A stretch of DNA of 64,000 nt from the NCBI GenBank assembly GCA_001599355.1, contig BCGQ01000007.1, forward strand, positions 314,620 through 378,619. The letters run 5' to 3'. The position numbers and the translations under genes were made by a program. Every line of letters starts with the position of its first letter. The stretch's first letter is position 1. The notes under the pieces were generated by a model that worked only from the letters and a program-made list of their open reading frames with translations, was not told the DNA's origin and made no database searches. Positions 8,148 through 18,477 of the stretch are shown in pieces. The stretch comes from Nakazawaea peltata. Lineage: Eukaryota; Ascomycota; Pichiomycetes; Alaninales; Pachysolenaceae.

Positions 8148-11100
8148 ATGGAAATAATAGAAGATTCAGATGTTGAGATTGAGCCGCTTGTTGGTTTAGG
8201 TGGCGAGCGGGTGGTTACATCAAGGGCGGGGCCTTACAAAGAGGTGCGACACGCCAATGAGCCAGGCTCAACCAGAGTACCCGGCTCAGCCCAAGCTACC
8301 AGAATGCCCGGCTCACCCAGAGTACCCGGTCAGGCCAAAGTGCCCAGCTCACCAACCTTACCACAAGCCTCCCAAGTGCCCAATATGCCCGAAAGATCAG
8401 GTCTCCCCTCTCACAATCCCCTCCACTCAGTGCGACACCAACCCCCACCAAACTCGATCCACAACCAAGGCAGCATTCCCAACCATGCCAACATCCAGGC
8501 CACTCCCATCCCCAGAGTCCTCAGATCGAAAACCTTCACACAGCGTCACGTCTACACCGTCGATCTCTGCAAATTCCTCCAACTCGAAGATGAGCATACT
8601 CTTGAGCACATGTCACGGTCTCTAAACAAGTCAGATGGCCAGATCATGCTGTTTTTAGAGCGTCGGTACGTCCAAAAGAAGAATTCATACGACAAGAGAG
8701 GGCTTAAACGGCATAAATTCATGAAAGCTTCGTTTCTGTCGTATGTTGAGGATTTCAAGAGGTACGAATCTTCGGGACAGGGTCGTAGTTTTTATGATAT
8801 GATTAATGAGGGGAATGAGAGTCAGGGGGAGAGTAGTCAAGTACGGGAGAGTAGTCAAGTACGGGAGAGTAGTCAAGTACGGGAGAGTAGTCAAGTACGG
8901 GAGAGTAGTCAAGTACGGGAGAGTAGTCAAGTACGGGAGAGTAGTCAAGTTCCAGAGAGTCAGTCAACTGAGAGTAACCAAGTTCCAGAGAGTCAAGCCA
9001 ATCACCATGTGGAGACCAGCGAAGAAAATACGGAGAAAACCCCCCCTCCTCCATTGCAATTCAGAAGAACAACTAAAAATTCAAATAAATTCGTAACTCC
9101 CGCTACAGATTTCGAGTTTCCTGATTCAAGTCAAGCCTCTGATCTGGGTAATATTGAAGAACAACCACAGGGTCAAGAGGGAGCTACAGAGAGACAAAAT
9201 CCTCAAATTGATCCGGAAACTGAAGCCCCAGAGTCTCAATCTGTAGGGACTCATCCCCCAGAAAGTCTCGTCCAAGCTTCTTCTCCTCTCCGAACATCAA
9301 ATTCTCTCCCTCCACCGTCATCAGAGGTTATTCCACCAAGCTCTCCCCTTCTTGCTCCTATCAATGGTTTGTCACCTCGTCCAGATCCTCCAAGTTCACC
9401 ACCACAGCACAACGAAATCTCCAATGAGATCTCTGACGAGCCCCCTAACACCAACGACGTCTCCTTAGCGATCTCTCACGACGAGAATTTAGCAAGACAA
9501 CTCCAATTCTCAACAAGAAGATCCCTTCGACACCGTAAATTCTCCCAAAATCACGTCTATACCGTCGATTTATGTGCTTATCTCGGTCTTCTGACCAAAT
9601 CAGAGCTCGATTCATACTCAGAATCGGGCGCTACAGATGACGAGATCTTCTCAAGGCTCGAAAACCTCTACGAACACAAGAAAAAGAGGTATCCGCAACT
9701 CTCAAGAGGCAAGTTCAAGTTCCAATCGTTCCTGAGTCATTTGGAGGAACATACAAGGAGATATCAACGCCGTATGGAGGCGAGAACCGTTGAAGAGAAC
9801 GATGAGAAGTATTCCGAAGAGGAACCAGAAGAACAAGAAGAACCAGAATCTCAATCAGACACCGAGTCTCAATATTCTGCCCCAACTTATGACCGTAGAA
9901 GACTCAAAGGAGTCTTGCCATTCTCATATCTCAAGGTCCTGCTGCAATCTGACCAAAATAACCATAGAAGTACTTCCTCCGGCAGGAAAAGACCCACTAT
10001 CGATGTCTTAGAACCTCACACAAGAGGTGTTGGAGTTTCCAAAAGAAAGAAAACACCAAGACTCCACCAAATTAATGATCAGTTTGATGATTTCATCGAC
10101 GATGAAGTGGATGAGGACTCAAATGACCAAGATCTGAGCCACCAGAGCCTGAATTACCCTGACGTTTACGGTATCGATACCGCTCTGCCTCAGAAAATGG
10201 AGATCCTCGACATTTTAGCCCTGGATCTCGTGGAATCGAACTCTGAACCGGAGTCAGAACCTGGAATCGATTCCGATTCAGGTCTGGATATTTTGGAGAA
10301 TGTTTCAGCAGCCAGCGACTTATTTGGAATGGCAGAAGAGTCGTCTCTGGGAATTGACTATATGTTAAGTAGAGAAGGTAACTCAAGAAGAGGGAATTCG
10401 AGGAAAGGAAAATCAACGGGACATTCAACTAGAGGATATTCAGTCAGAAGTCATTCAAAGAGACCACCCAGATACAGTTATGGCACAAGTGCTTGGAGTA
10501 CTAATAAGAAGAGGATTTATCGGATGGGAAGACAGAGTAGAACCAGGCAAGACAAGCGGGATCAGTTCAGGAATATCCCAGCCCATCAAATACAGAGCTC
10601 AGATCATTCATCAGCTCAACAATATCTCCAATTTGATGGTCTAGATTCATTCAGAGATGAAGATCAAGAGAATTATGGCTATTCAACTGGTGATAAAGAA
10701 AAGAGGATCGGTCAGGACAATCAGAGTGTACAGTATGGTCATCCAGGGTATGATCATCCAGTGTATGATCACCCAGAATATGATCAACCATATGACCGGG
10801 GTCGCTACGACCATAATGCCACTCCCATCCCAACCTCCCATAAAAGAAATCTGCTCTCATCAAAAAGCAGTAATAAACGTGGGATGAATGAAAGGATCAA
10901 GAGGAATGGGGTTTCGGGTTATGGCAATGGTTTACCAAGTAGCACAACTTACAGAGGAGAGTCTTCATATGGCCCAACTACCGGTCCACCACCTGGTTTC
11001 AGCCCAGGGCTTGCTCCCGGACCTGCTTCCGCACCTACTCCCGGACCTGCGCCCGTCCCAAAAAAACAATCCCGTCTTCCCTACGCAATATCCCCAAACC

Positions 11101-14100
11101 CCTCTATTCATCTCCTATCTCGTACCCCAAATTCCCTCACTACCCAACTAGAAGTCGAGTCCCATCGTTATAAAGTAGTCAGACCCAAGCATCTCAGCAA
11201 AGAGAACTTGAACCCACTCGAACCAGCCAAGATTTATCATATCCCAGATGATCCACAGTACCAAGAGGACTATATAGATGACGAAATCCAAGTTATTGAA
11301 GATACTCACTTTCCAGATGAGTCCATTTTCGATATTTATCGGGACTCAATGAAAAAAGAAACCCTTCAACACTCGAAAATGTCAACCAAAGCTCAGACTG
11401 GAGGTCCGGGCCTTACTCTGGGTCTAACTTTTAACCTCTTAGGATCCACTCACACTCTCAAACCATCATCCTCACCTCTAAAACTCCAAAAGATCCTAGA
11501 AAAATGCTTTGGTGATATCCTGCAAGAGATTAGGAAACTCAACCGAGAGACTGGACAGAGAGAAGGCAATGGAACTGACGAACACTCGCAGATCATATCT
11601 TTCTTCTCCCTGTTGTCTCTGTTATCCAGGGCCCAACCTAAATTCCATCCTGTTCTCATAGACTCGTTCCTGAATTTCCGGAATTCAGTCACCGATATTC
11701 TCCTCCGAGAAACCATTCCATCCAATCGTAAATCCCCCATTTGTATAATATGTATTTCAGAAGCTCTCAAGTATCTTGCAGTGCTCAAAAGTTCCCAGAC
11801 TTCGCCTGATGATTCCAAAATCGTTTACAATGCCACTGCTCTTCTTCAAGTGAGTCTTTTGTACGTTTTTGTTTGTGAAGATGCGAGGGAATTGGCCGGA
11901 ACAGAGGATCCTGCGATAAGAGATGCTTTAAATGTAGTTTGTAGTGCTGGAAAGTGGTTTGAGATTTCATTATGGTCAGAATTAGGTACAGTCATACAGA
12001 GATGTATTCAGTTAAAGATTGGAGTTGGGAAATTGACTGAGATGATAAAGTTGGTGGGGATGGTAGAGGAACTTGGTGAGGGCCAGGGTGGTACTCAAGG
12101 CGGTGTCCAGACCAGTCGCTCCTGGAAACCAATCACTATCCTACTCAAATACTCTAAAAAGCTAGATTCCTCGCTGCAACTTGCCTCCCTCCACCTTATC
12201 ATCCAATGTATTTTCGATCTCCTTGTCCAGTTAGAATGGACTCTTGATCAGGATCTCATTTGTTCGGTTTATGACATCTTAAGCCACAATAAATTCCGTA
12301 ATTTCCCCGGTGAGAAAGACAATTTACAATTGACGACCCATCTGGACCACATTTATAGCTACAATGCCTCATCTCCATGCTCTATGTTGACAGTTTATTT
12401 GAGATTATTGACTATTTATGTGACACAGGAGGAGAATAGACATCCAGATGGAACCAATGGGCCCTTCAATCTCTTGATCGAAAAGATTATCCCCATCTCG
12501 TTCTCTCAAGATTCCTCTGATTCAGTTCTTCTGAATAGATGTAATCTTCTCCTCGTTTATTCTCGTCTTTTCAAGGTGTCGTTTGCCAAACAATTGACCC
12601 TGCTCTTTGACAAATTCTCTAATGACACAGACTCAGTTTGGCTGCTCAAACTTGACTGTCTCTTGCTTCTTAACGAGCTTTATTTACAGCTTGGACTTGG
12701 TACCCCAATGTCATGGCTCGTAGACCTTGTAACCAGTATTGTAAATAGTTTCAATGCCACTTTGGCAAGGGCATTTGATGGAGCACTGGTTTCCAGAAGA
12801 ACTGATCTTATCAAGAAATTGATTATGAGTGTCTCTGGGCTCTTCGATAGGGTGAAAATTGGATCTGCTAGCTCGGGCGTCACCACCGTCCATGCTTTAA
12901 CTTTAGTGGACCTGCTCCTCCAGATCAAGTTCCATCTGACCCCACTTTTAAATACCTTCCTTAGAGATGTGGTTTGGTTGGCTTCCAGAGGATTGAAATT
13001 AGCTAAATGTGATCCAGATTCCCATCAGTACCTCCATTCTCACCTATTTGGATCTCTCACTCGACTTCTAGGTCTGCAATTAGCCATTTACCGGCCTTCA
13101 AATACCTCCTCAGCTCCTCAAGCGGCCATGTCAGCAGCTTCATACCGCTCTGTGATGACTACTTGGACAGATTTCTGTTCATTTCTCACCTCATCTGGCC
13201 TTATTGACTGGAATTCGGTTATTTTCTACCATTGGAACAATATCCTGGGCTCCAGCCAGCGAGAGCTGTTCGAATTAGTGCTTTTAGAACGTATCTTAGA
13301 CCAGGCCCTTCAACTGGGGGATCATCCAGTCGATCCGTACGTCGAGGATTTCCTCTTTCTACTGCTTTCTCGACATCTCGTAAGATTACAAGGCTGTTCG
13401 AGCTATTTGGCGAAAATCACCCGCTGTTTCCCCCACAAATTACCTCGTGAATCTTCCCCTTCCAGAGTCCAGACCGTAATTAACTATATATACGAGCTCC
13501 GTAGACAGAGCCAAGTCTCTTCAGTGGATCTGCGTCGACTGGAGACTCTCATTGGAGAACTTCTCAAGTCTTTAGCGACGGAATTGGAGTCCCAGAAACT
13601 ACTGGTAGTTAACTCTGTGTGGTTTGACCATTTTGCGACCAAAATGGTCAAGTTTATCAGTTATTCTTGCCCCGATTTGGCCCGCCCTCACACCGTCCAC
13701 CTCCTGAATTTGAGACTCAAGTTACATATCTCGTATTCCTCCGACCTTGGATTTGCTGACAAATGGAAATTGAGCTCCACCGGCAGCACTGTCGAGATGG
13801 TGAAGATCACCGAGACTGAGCTCTTGACTGCTGTGATGCTGGGGCCTCAGCTGGAGCTCAAATTGATGGATCTCTTCAAGAAGATGTTGGTGGAACAGAT
13901 GCTGCAGCCGGCTGTAGCTTCTGGAGTTGGCTCGGGACCAGGCCCCTACTCCAATCTGAACGCAGAATCATCCCCCTTGTATTCTCTCACGGTTTCCATT
14001 GTTTCCCACCTCCAAATCCTCCTGCTGAAAACCCACTCCATGGTCAATTGGTACTTGATCGCCAAATATATCCGACTCCTCGTAGATACGATCCTCAGCA

Positions 14101-14561
14101 AAGGGTCTCTTCACAGAAATGACCTCTTTGCCGTTATCAAGTTGATCCACAAGTTCTCGGTGCTCACCCAGATCGAGCTCACTCTCGTAGAGGCCGGTAA
14201 CTTCAAGAACCTTATCCTCCACGATTTGTACCATCTCTTTGTCATGGTGTATCATATGACTTCCACATATTCTGACCAACAGAAGATACTCAGCTTGGTG
14301 CGTCCTTTCCTCGACAACACTTCCAATTTGCAAAGCTCCGACTTGAGCTTAAACAAAGATATATTGAACTGCATCCGGGTTCTCAATGAGGAGATTCAGA
14401 TTCCTCCAAAAGTCCATGAGATCGTAGCCCGTAGAGCCAAAGAGATGCTCCAAGACTATGCTACAAATGCCAGTCAATTGGCTCAGATGAACGACAGACT
14501 ACTCGCAACTACAAACCAATTGCATTCAAAAGAGAGCTATGCTCTCGAAATAGAATTTTGA
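8148..14561 (+). CDS. MMS22: Mms22/Mus7-family DNA repair protein
   Basis: A 2137-aa protein, much longer than S. cerevisiae Mms22 (1454 aa). Mms22 is the substrate adaptor of the Rtt101-Mms1 cullin ubiquitin ligase that acts at stalled forks. I recognise the family by RRLKGVLPFSYLKVLLQ (about residue 582), like the 'RGVLPASWL' motif of fungal Mus7/Mms22, and by a helical C-terminal half (residues 1120-2137) without low complexity. The N-terminal part is disordered and holds two related segments of about 80 residues (about 125-205 and 457-540), each with HVYTVDLC and a downstream F-rich helix. Between them lies a 6-residue tandem repeat (SSQVRE). A histidine/tyrosine repeat (about residues 865-885) and a Pro-Gly repeat (about 945-965) follow. 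Many CTG codons in the C-terminal half read as Ala. Confidence 0.72.
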   Translation: MEIIEDSDVEIEPLVGLGGERVVTSRAGPYKEVRHANEPGSTRVPGSAQATRMPGSPRVPGQAKVPSSPTLPQASQVPNMPERSGLPSHNPLHSVRHQPPPNSIHNQGSIPNHANIQATPIPRVLRSKTFTQRHVYTVDLCKFLQLEDEHTLEHMSRSLNKSDGQIMLFLERRYVQKKNSYDKRGLKRHKFMKASFLSYVEDFKRYESSGQGRSFYDMINEGNESQGESSQVRESSQVRESSQVRESSQVRESSQVRESSQVRESSQVPESQSTESNQVPESQANHHVETSEENTEKTPPPPLQFRRTTKNSNKFVTPATDFEFPDSSQASDLGNIEEQPQGQEGATERQNPQIDPETEAPESQSVGTHPPESLVQASSPLRTSNSLPPPSSEVIPPSSPLLAPINGLSPRPDPPSSPPQHNEISNEISDEPPNTNDVSLAISHDENLARQLQFSTRRSLRHRKFSQNHVYTVDLCAYLGLLTKSELDSYSESGATDDEIFSRLENLYEHKKKRYPQLSRGKFKFQSFLSHLEEHTRRYQRRMEARTVEENDEKYSEEEPEEQEEPESQSDTESQYSAPTYDRRRLKGVLPFSYLKVLLQSDQNNHRSTSSGRKRPTIDVLEPHTRGVGVSKRKKTPRLHQINDQFDDFIDDEVDEDSNDQDLSHQSLNYPDVYGIDTALPQKMEILDILALDLVESNSEPESEPGIDSDSGLDILENVSAASDLFGMAEESSLGIDYMLSREGNSRRGNSRKGKSTGHSTRGYSVRSHSKRPPRYSYGTSAWSTNKKRIYRMGRQSRTRQDKRDQFRNIPAHQIQSSDHSSAQQYLQFDGLDSFRDEDQENYGYSTGDKEKRIGQDNQSVQYGHPGYDHPVYDHPEYDQPYDRGRYDHNATPIPTSHKRNLLSSKSSNKRGMNERIKRNGVSGYGNGLPSSTTYRGESSYGPTTGPPPGFSPGLAPGPASAPTPGPAPVPKKQSRLPYAISPNPSIHLLSRTPNSLTTQLEVESHRYKVVRPKHLSKENLNPLEPAKIYHIPDDPQYQEDYIDDEIQVIEDTHFPDESIFDIYRDSMKKETLQHSKMSTKAQTGGPGLTLGLTFNLLGSTHTLKPSSSPLKLQKILEKCFGDILQEIRKLNRETGQREGNGTDEHSQIISFFSLLSLLSRAQPKFHPVLIDSFLNFRNSVTDILLRETIPSNRKSPICIICISEALKYLAVLKSSQTSPDDSKIVYNATALLQVSLLYVFVCEDARELAGTEDPAIRDALNVVCSAGKWFEISLWSELGTVIQRCIQLKIGVGKLTEMIKLVGMVEELGEGQGGTQGGVQTSRSWKPITILLKYSKKLDSSLQLASLHLIIQCIFDLLVQLEWTLDQDLICSVYDILSHNKFRNFPGEKDNLQLTTHLDHIYSYNASSPCSMLTVYLRLLTIYVTQEENRHPDGTNGPFNLLIEKIIPISFSQDSSDSVLLNRCNLLLVYSRLFKVSFAKQLTLLFDKFSNDTDSVWLLKLDCLLLLNELYLQLGLGTPMSWLVDLVTSIVNSFNATLARAFDGALVSRRTDLIKKLIMSVSGLFDRVKIGSASSGVTTVHALTLVDLLLQIKFHLTPLLNTFLRDVVWLASRGLKLAKCDPDSHQYLHSHLFGSLTRLLGLQLAIYRPSNTSSAPQAAMSAASYRSVMTTWTDFCSFLTSSGLIDWNSVIFYHWNNILGSSQRELFELVLLERILDQALQLGDHPVDPYVEDFLFLLLSRHLVRLQGCSSYLAKITRCFPHKLPRESSPSRVQTVINYIYELRRQSQVSSVDLRRLETLIGELLKSLATELESQKLLVVNSVWFDHFATKMVKFISYSCPDLARPHTVHLLNLRLKLHISYSSDLGFADKWKLSSTGSTVEMVKITETELLTAVMLGPQLELKLMDLFKKMLVEQMLQPAVASGVGSGPGPYSNLNAESSPLYSLTVSIVSHLQILLLKTHSMVNWYLIAKYIRLLVDTILSKGSLHRNDLFAVIKLIHKFSVLTQIELTLVEAGNFKNLILHDLYHLFVMVYHMTSTYSDQQKILSLVRPFLDNTSNLQSSDLSLNKDILNCIRVLNEEIQIPPKVHEIVARRAKEMLQDYATNASQLAQMNDRLLATTNQLHSKESYALEIEF
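8829..8954 (+). repeat. 18-bp minisatellite in MMS22
   Basis: Six perfect tandem copies of an 18-bp unit (gagagtagtcaagtacgg) run from 8829 to 8936, with a seventh diverged copy to about 8954. In frame they encode SSQVRE repeats. All three plus-strand frames and two minus frames stay open through it, which creates false short ORFs. Perfect identity suggests recent expansion and likely length polymorphism. Confidence 0.95.
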
Positions 14562-14612
14562 TTAATGATAATGACTTATGTATGAACAGTGTAAGACAGT
14601 AAACTTCTCCCC

Positions 14613-14915
14613 TCAATCATATACCAATGGTTTATCCCTCGCGTCAAGCTCTTGTTTCAGCTTCTCGGTGAGCAGCAGTTGGGTCGATTGCAGTTGTTGT
14701 TTAGAAAGCTTTTGACCCAATGCTCCATTCTTGGCATTCTTCAGCTCCAATCTCTTCTGAGCAGCTTCCCCAGCCAGTTTTCTGGCCTCCAGCAGGGGTC
14801 CAGCCCCCGACTCGTCTAACCGTTTCCCTCCATTCGCAGACTCTTTAGCAGTCCTTCTATACTGCGGCAGTTTCTCATCGATCTCCGGCTTCGATGACGA
14901 AAGACAGTTCCCCAT
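14613..14915 (-). CDS. small N-myristoylated protein, YGL108C-like
   Basis: A 100-aa protein if translation starts at the ATG at 14915. That start gives MGNCLSSS, a consensus N-myristoylation site (Gly2) followed by a palmitoylatable Cys4. The C-terminal half (ARKLAGEAAQKR, then GALGQKLSKQQ, ending LVYD) closely follows S. cerevisiae YGL108C, a 140-aa protein of unknown function that is predicted to be palmitoylated and peripheral to the plasma membrane. The frame stays open 17 codons further upstream, but that extension would bury the lipidation signal, so I reject it. Function is unknown; membrane anchoring is inferred. Confidence 0.75.
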   Translation of the reverse strand: MGNCLSSSKPEIDEKLPQYRRTAKESANGGKRLDESGAGPLLEARKLAGEAAQKRLELKNAKNGALGQKLSKQQLQSTQLLLTEKLKQELDARDKPLVYD

Positions 14916-15742
14916 CGTTAATAACAATCTGTCAAAAGTAGTGTACAAGCCAAATTGGATCTTCAACGGCTATAGTATGTCAAATCCAGGTCGACCCAGC
15001 CTCGTGAGCCCTGCCTGACAGAAGCATCACAACGCCAATCGAAACGTAGCAGACTACGAAATTAAATTTCCTTTTACAGTAATTATTTGGATTTACCCAA
15101 TTGGGAAAGTAAAACATCTCTTACTCGGCATCGGCCCGCCGCGACTCGGAGATCTCCGAGATCGAATCGTGGTAGGCTGATTTGTCGTAGATTATGAAGA
15201 GGGGTGCTTTAAGAGGGGCAAGCAAAGAGGTGGGAGCGATATAAAAAAAGGGGCACAATAAATTAGTCACTTATTGATCTCCCATCACCCGGAATATCTC
15301 ACATGTCAAATCAACCAAGCTTAATCACATTACCCGATCGTCCTTTGCTGTACCCGATCGCCCTCACCGTACCTCGTCCTCATTCCCTCTCAACCCCCTC
15401 CGCTCAACCACCCCAATTCCATCGCTCATCTCTCCTAAAAGGGCACATTTAGCCCACTTTACTTCCCAAAAGAAAAAAAAAAGACTTTGTTCCGTCCCGC
15501 CGATAACGCAAAATCTGCCCTTTTTCACTCTGTCTCTGCTTATTGGGGGCACGCTCCGGAGCTTCTACCGGCTTAGTATTCACTGGACGGAGGACATCAG
15601 CTGGACCGAGTCACGATCTGCCTTTTTTTTTCTTCCCGCCCTCGATGCCTTGACTTTTATATATAAACGCATCGCCCCGGGGCTCATCTGTAAAATCTCG
15701 CTATTCTTATCTTCTCAATTCATATCTAAGACTCAATTAACC
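14916..15742. promoter_or_regulatory. MLS1 promoter with CSRE-like site and TATA box
   Basis: An 827-bp region. GCATCGGCCCG at 15128-15138 matches 10 of 11 positions of the carbon-source-responsive element (CCRTYNRNCCG) that activates gluconeogenic and glyoxylate genes through Cat8/Sip4. A clear TATA box (TATATATAAA) lies at 15658-15667, 76 bp before the MLS1 ATG. CCCGATCG-type repeats occur at 15333 and 15353. Derepression on non-fermentable carbon is inferred. Confidence 0.55.
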
Positions 15743-17413
15743 ATGTATGGATCATTAGAAGGTGTAACTATCCGTGGAAAGATCGAATCGACTCCAAAAT
15801 ACGCCTCTTCGGTCACTCCAGCCGATATCTTGACTGTAGATGCCATCAAGTTCATCACTCTCTTACATCGTACTTTCAATGACACCAGAAAGCTGTTGTT
15901 GGAGAACCGTCAGAAGTTACAAGCCCAAATCGACCTGGGTCACAAATTGCACTTCCTTGAAGAGACCAAACTGATCAGAGAAGACGTCTCATGGAAATGT
16001 AAACCTCCGCTGCCAGGAATGGTCGATCGTCGTTCAGAAATCACCGGTCCTCCAGATAGAAAGATGATCGTTAACCTGTTAAACACCGATGTCTTGACTT
16101 ATATGACCGATTTCGAGGACTCTTGCTCTCCAACTTGGGAGAACATGGTCTATGGTCAAGTAAACTTGTACGATCTGATCAGACACCAGATCGACTTCAC
16201 TTTGGAACTGACCGGCAAGAACTATAAGGTCAACAGGGCCGAGGGAAGACACATCCCAACTATTATGGTCAGACCAAGAGGTTGGCATATGGTTGAGAAG
16301 CACGTATTGGTAGATGGTGAACCTATGAGTGCTTCTATCTTTGATTTCGGATTGTTCTTCTTCCACAATGCCAAATACTTGCTCGAAGAGGCCAAGTTGG
16401 GTCCATATTTCTACCTTCCTAAGATGGAACACCATTTAGAGGCCAAGTTATGGAACGATATCTTCTGTGTTGCCCAAGATTGTCTTCTGATCCCAAGAGG
16501 TTCGATCTCTGCCACCGTCTTGATCGAGACTTTACCTCTGCTGTTCCAAATGGAGGAAATTTTGTACCAATTGAGAGACCACTCGGCCGGTTTGAACTGT
16601 GGTAGATGGGATTATATCTTCAACACCATCAAGAGATTGAGAAATGACCCATCTCATATCTTACCAGACCGTGGATTGGTCACCATGAAGGTGCCATTCA
16701 TGAGTGCTTATGTCCACAGATTGATCAAGATCTGTCACAAGCGTGGAGTCCATCTGATGGGTGGAATGCTGCTGCAAATCCCAATCAAAAACGACATCGA
16801 GGCTAACAATGTCCTGATGGGCAACGTAGAGCTGGACAAATTAAGAGAGGTATTGGCCGGTCATGACGGAACCTGGGTCCTGCATCCTCTGTTGCTGCCA
16901 ATTGCCAACGGTGTCTTCAACAAACACATGCCTACTCCTAACCAACTTCATAAGCCATTGAGTGACAGAGATATCACCGAGAGCGAGCTCTTGGACACCT
17001 CTATCGAGAACGGTAAAATCACCTCCAATGGTATCAAGGTCAACTTGTACATTGGTCTTAACTATATGGAACTGTGGGCTCAAGGCTTTGGATGTGTCCC
17101 TATTAACAACTTGATGGAGGATGCTCTGACCCTGGAAGTCAGCAGATTACAATTGTGGGCCTGGTGTAAGCATGGTGTCACTTTGGAAGACACCAAGGAG
17201 AAAGTCACTCCAGAGTTGATCGCCAAATACATCGACGACGAGGTTGCCCAATTGACTGCTAATAAACCACTGACTAACAAGTTCGAGCTTGTCGGTGATT
17301 TGTTGAAGAAGGAGATCAGTGGTGAATTGCCATTGAGTGAATTCTTGACTACTCCATTGTACGATGAGATTTTGACTCTTACTGAGCCTGTTGATTTAAG
17401 TACCTTGAAATAA
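15743..17413 (+). CDS. MLS1: malate synthase
   Basis: 556 aa, against 554 in S. cerevisiae Mls1. It condenses glyoxylate and acetyl-CoA to malate in the glyoxylate cycle. The start is the ATG downstream of the TATA box; the frame is open from 15650 but that lies before the TATA. Family signatures: [38 protein letters not shown] with the catalytic Arg, [11 protein letters not shown], and [12 protein letters not shown] with the catalytic Asp. Reading CTG as Leu spoils many invariant Ala positions; reading it as Ala restores YDAIR, LPAAFQMEE, HAMGGMAAQIP, VAHPALAPI and MEDA. The protein ends STLK instead of the SKL peroxisomal signal of S. cerevisiae Mls1, so cytosolic location is plausible. Confidence 0.97.
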   Translation: MYGSLEGVTIRGKIESTPKYASSVTPADILTVDAIKFITLLHRTFNDTRKLLLENRQKLQAQIDLGHKLHFLEETKLIREDVSWKCKPPLPGMVDRRSEITGPPDRKMIVNLLNTDVLTYMTDFEDSCSPTWENMVYGQVNLYDLIRHQIDFTLELTGKNYKVNRAEGRHIPTIMVRPRGWHMVEKHVLVDGEPMSASIFDFGLFFFHNAKYLLEEAKLGPYFYLPKMEHHLEAKLWNDIFCVAQDCLLIPRGSISATVLIETLPLLFQMEEILYQLRDHSAGLNCGRWDYIFNTIKRLRNDPSHILPDRGLVTMKVPFMSAYVHRLIKICHKRGVHLMGGMLLQIPIKNDIEANNVLMGNVELDKLREVLAGHDGTWVLHPLLLPIANGVFNKHMPTPNQLHKPLSDRDITESELLDTSIENGKITSNGIKVNLYIGLNYMELWAQGFGCVPINNLMEDALTLEVSRLQLWAWCKHGVTLEDTKEKVTPELIAKYIDDEVAQLTANKPLTNKFELVGDLLKKEISGELPLSEFLTTPLYDEILTLTEPVDLSTLK

Positions 17414-17483
17414 ATATTAAGAAATGATAAGTGAGCTTGATGTAGATCTACAAGTAGTGATAAATGATGGTTAAATATACAGA

Positions 17484-17516
17484 ATGGCACCACCAATGGC
17501 ACCACCAATGGCACCT
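17484..17516. repeat. 12-bp tandem repeat in MLS1-DAP1 3' spacer
   Basis: Two perfect copies of atggcaccacca and a partial third copy lie between the convergent MLS1 and DAP1 stops. No function is evident. Confidence 0.8.
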
Positions 17517-17550
17517 AAAGCACTAAAGCCTGCCTTAAAGCCCTAAAACA

Positions 17551-18039
17551 CTAAAGCTCCTCCTCATTCACAAGCTCCCCAACATATGTATACTTATTCA
17601 GGAAATGTTCCTCCCAACCTTTCAAACTTTCCCACTCCTCCGGAGTCAAATCCTCTAATTTATCCAATGGCTGATCAAATGGAGTGATCATCTCCATATC
17701 AAACGAATTTTTCAGCAATCCCCTGCTGGCATCGTGCCCAGCAAAGTTCGAGTAAGGTCCAGAAGGCCCATAAAATTGTCTTCCTCTGGTCACATCATAA
17801 ACCTTCCCACGCACTCCAATATAGATCAACTCAGTATCGAATCCATTGTACTTATACAACGTCTTAGCGGTGAACTTGCCCTCTAATACCGGCTTGTTCT
17901 CGTCGGCAGTGCCACTTCCAGAGCCTCCAGCATTTTCACCATTGGATTCAAGCGGGTTGGATTGCTTTCTCGACCCAAATATCGTTTGTCTCAACACATA
18001 GAGCGTCACAATTACAACTATAACCAAAGTGTAGTCCAT
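17551..18039 (-). CDS. DAP1: Dap1, cytochrome-b5-like heme-binding MAPR protein
   Basis: 162 aa, against 152 in S. cerevisiae Dap1. Dap1 binds heme and supports cytochrome P450 enzymes of sterol synthesis such as Erg11. A membrane segment covers residues 3-20 (YTLVIVVIVTLYVLRQTIF region), then a short linker and the MAPR domain with FTAKTLYKYNGFD, YIGVRGKVYDVTRGRQFYGP, and the hallmark YSNFAGHDASRGL, which includes heme-region tyrosines. The C-terminal EEWESLKGWEEHFLNKYTYVGEL is typical. The gene is convergent with MLS1. Confidence 0.93.
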   Translation of the reverse strand: MDYTLVIVVIVTLYVLRQTIFGSRKQSNPLESNGENAGGSGSGTADENKPVLEGKFTAKTLYKYNGFDTELIYIGVRGKVYDVTRGRQFYGPSGPYSNFAGHDASRGLLKNSFDMEMITPFDQPLDKLEDLTPEEWESLKGWEEHFLNKYTYVGELVNEEEL

Positions 18040-18477
18040 TTTGCCTCTTCTATCTCTTCCGGTGTATCCATTGATCTCTTCATTAACCGCCCTCAGCTTT
18101 TATATGGGCTGATCTGTGGGTAGATTACCTAAAATGGATTATTAGGATTTTGTGCACTACCTTGTATCCCCAATCGAGTGGGGTGATGAGATTGGGGGTT
18201 TGGGCCAGATCTTGGCCAGATGTAAGATGTAAGGGGGAATGAAATTAGATCAGAGGCGTTAAGACTAGTCGACTGTTGAGGGGGACTGGGGGATTCCAAA
18301 ACCCGAAATTTTTTGGAATTCCGCCCTACTAACCCCTCAGACTTTACATGGTGTCTCTTTAATTTAGTCACAAGAATTAAATAACTATATTAGAAGTATT
18401 TAGAGAACGAATTATAGTTGGTGAGTGCCAGAGGCTGAGAATCCCGTAGTTAGTAACAGTTTTCTCTTTCCTTGCTA
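18040..18477. other. DAP1 promoter and RGS-gene 3' region
   Basis: 438 bp. The part next to 18040 is the DAP1 promoter; the part next to 18477 is the 3' end of the RGS gene. An AAATTTTTTGGAATT tract at about 18305-18320 resembles an Sm-binding site, but no snRNA is recognisable around it. An 80-codon minus-strand frame (18129-18371) is low-complexity and not supported. Confidence 0.4.

Noticed and set aside
8685-9054. Several open frames of 83-96 codons through the MMS22 minisatellite
   Set aside because: They are products of the 18-bp repeat being open in several frames.
14916-14966. Longer N-terminus of the YGL108C-like protein
   Set aside because: It would mask the MGNC lipidation signal.
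18305-18320. Sm-site-like AAATTTTTTGG
   Set aside because: No snRNA or telomerase RNA features flank it, and the string is common in AT-rich DNA.
18129-18371. 80-codon minus-strand frame upstream of DAP1
   Set aside because: Composition is that of random intergenic DNA; no conserved segment.
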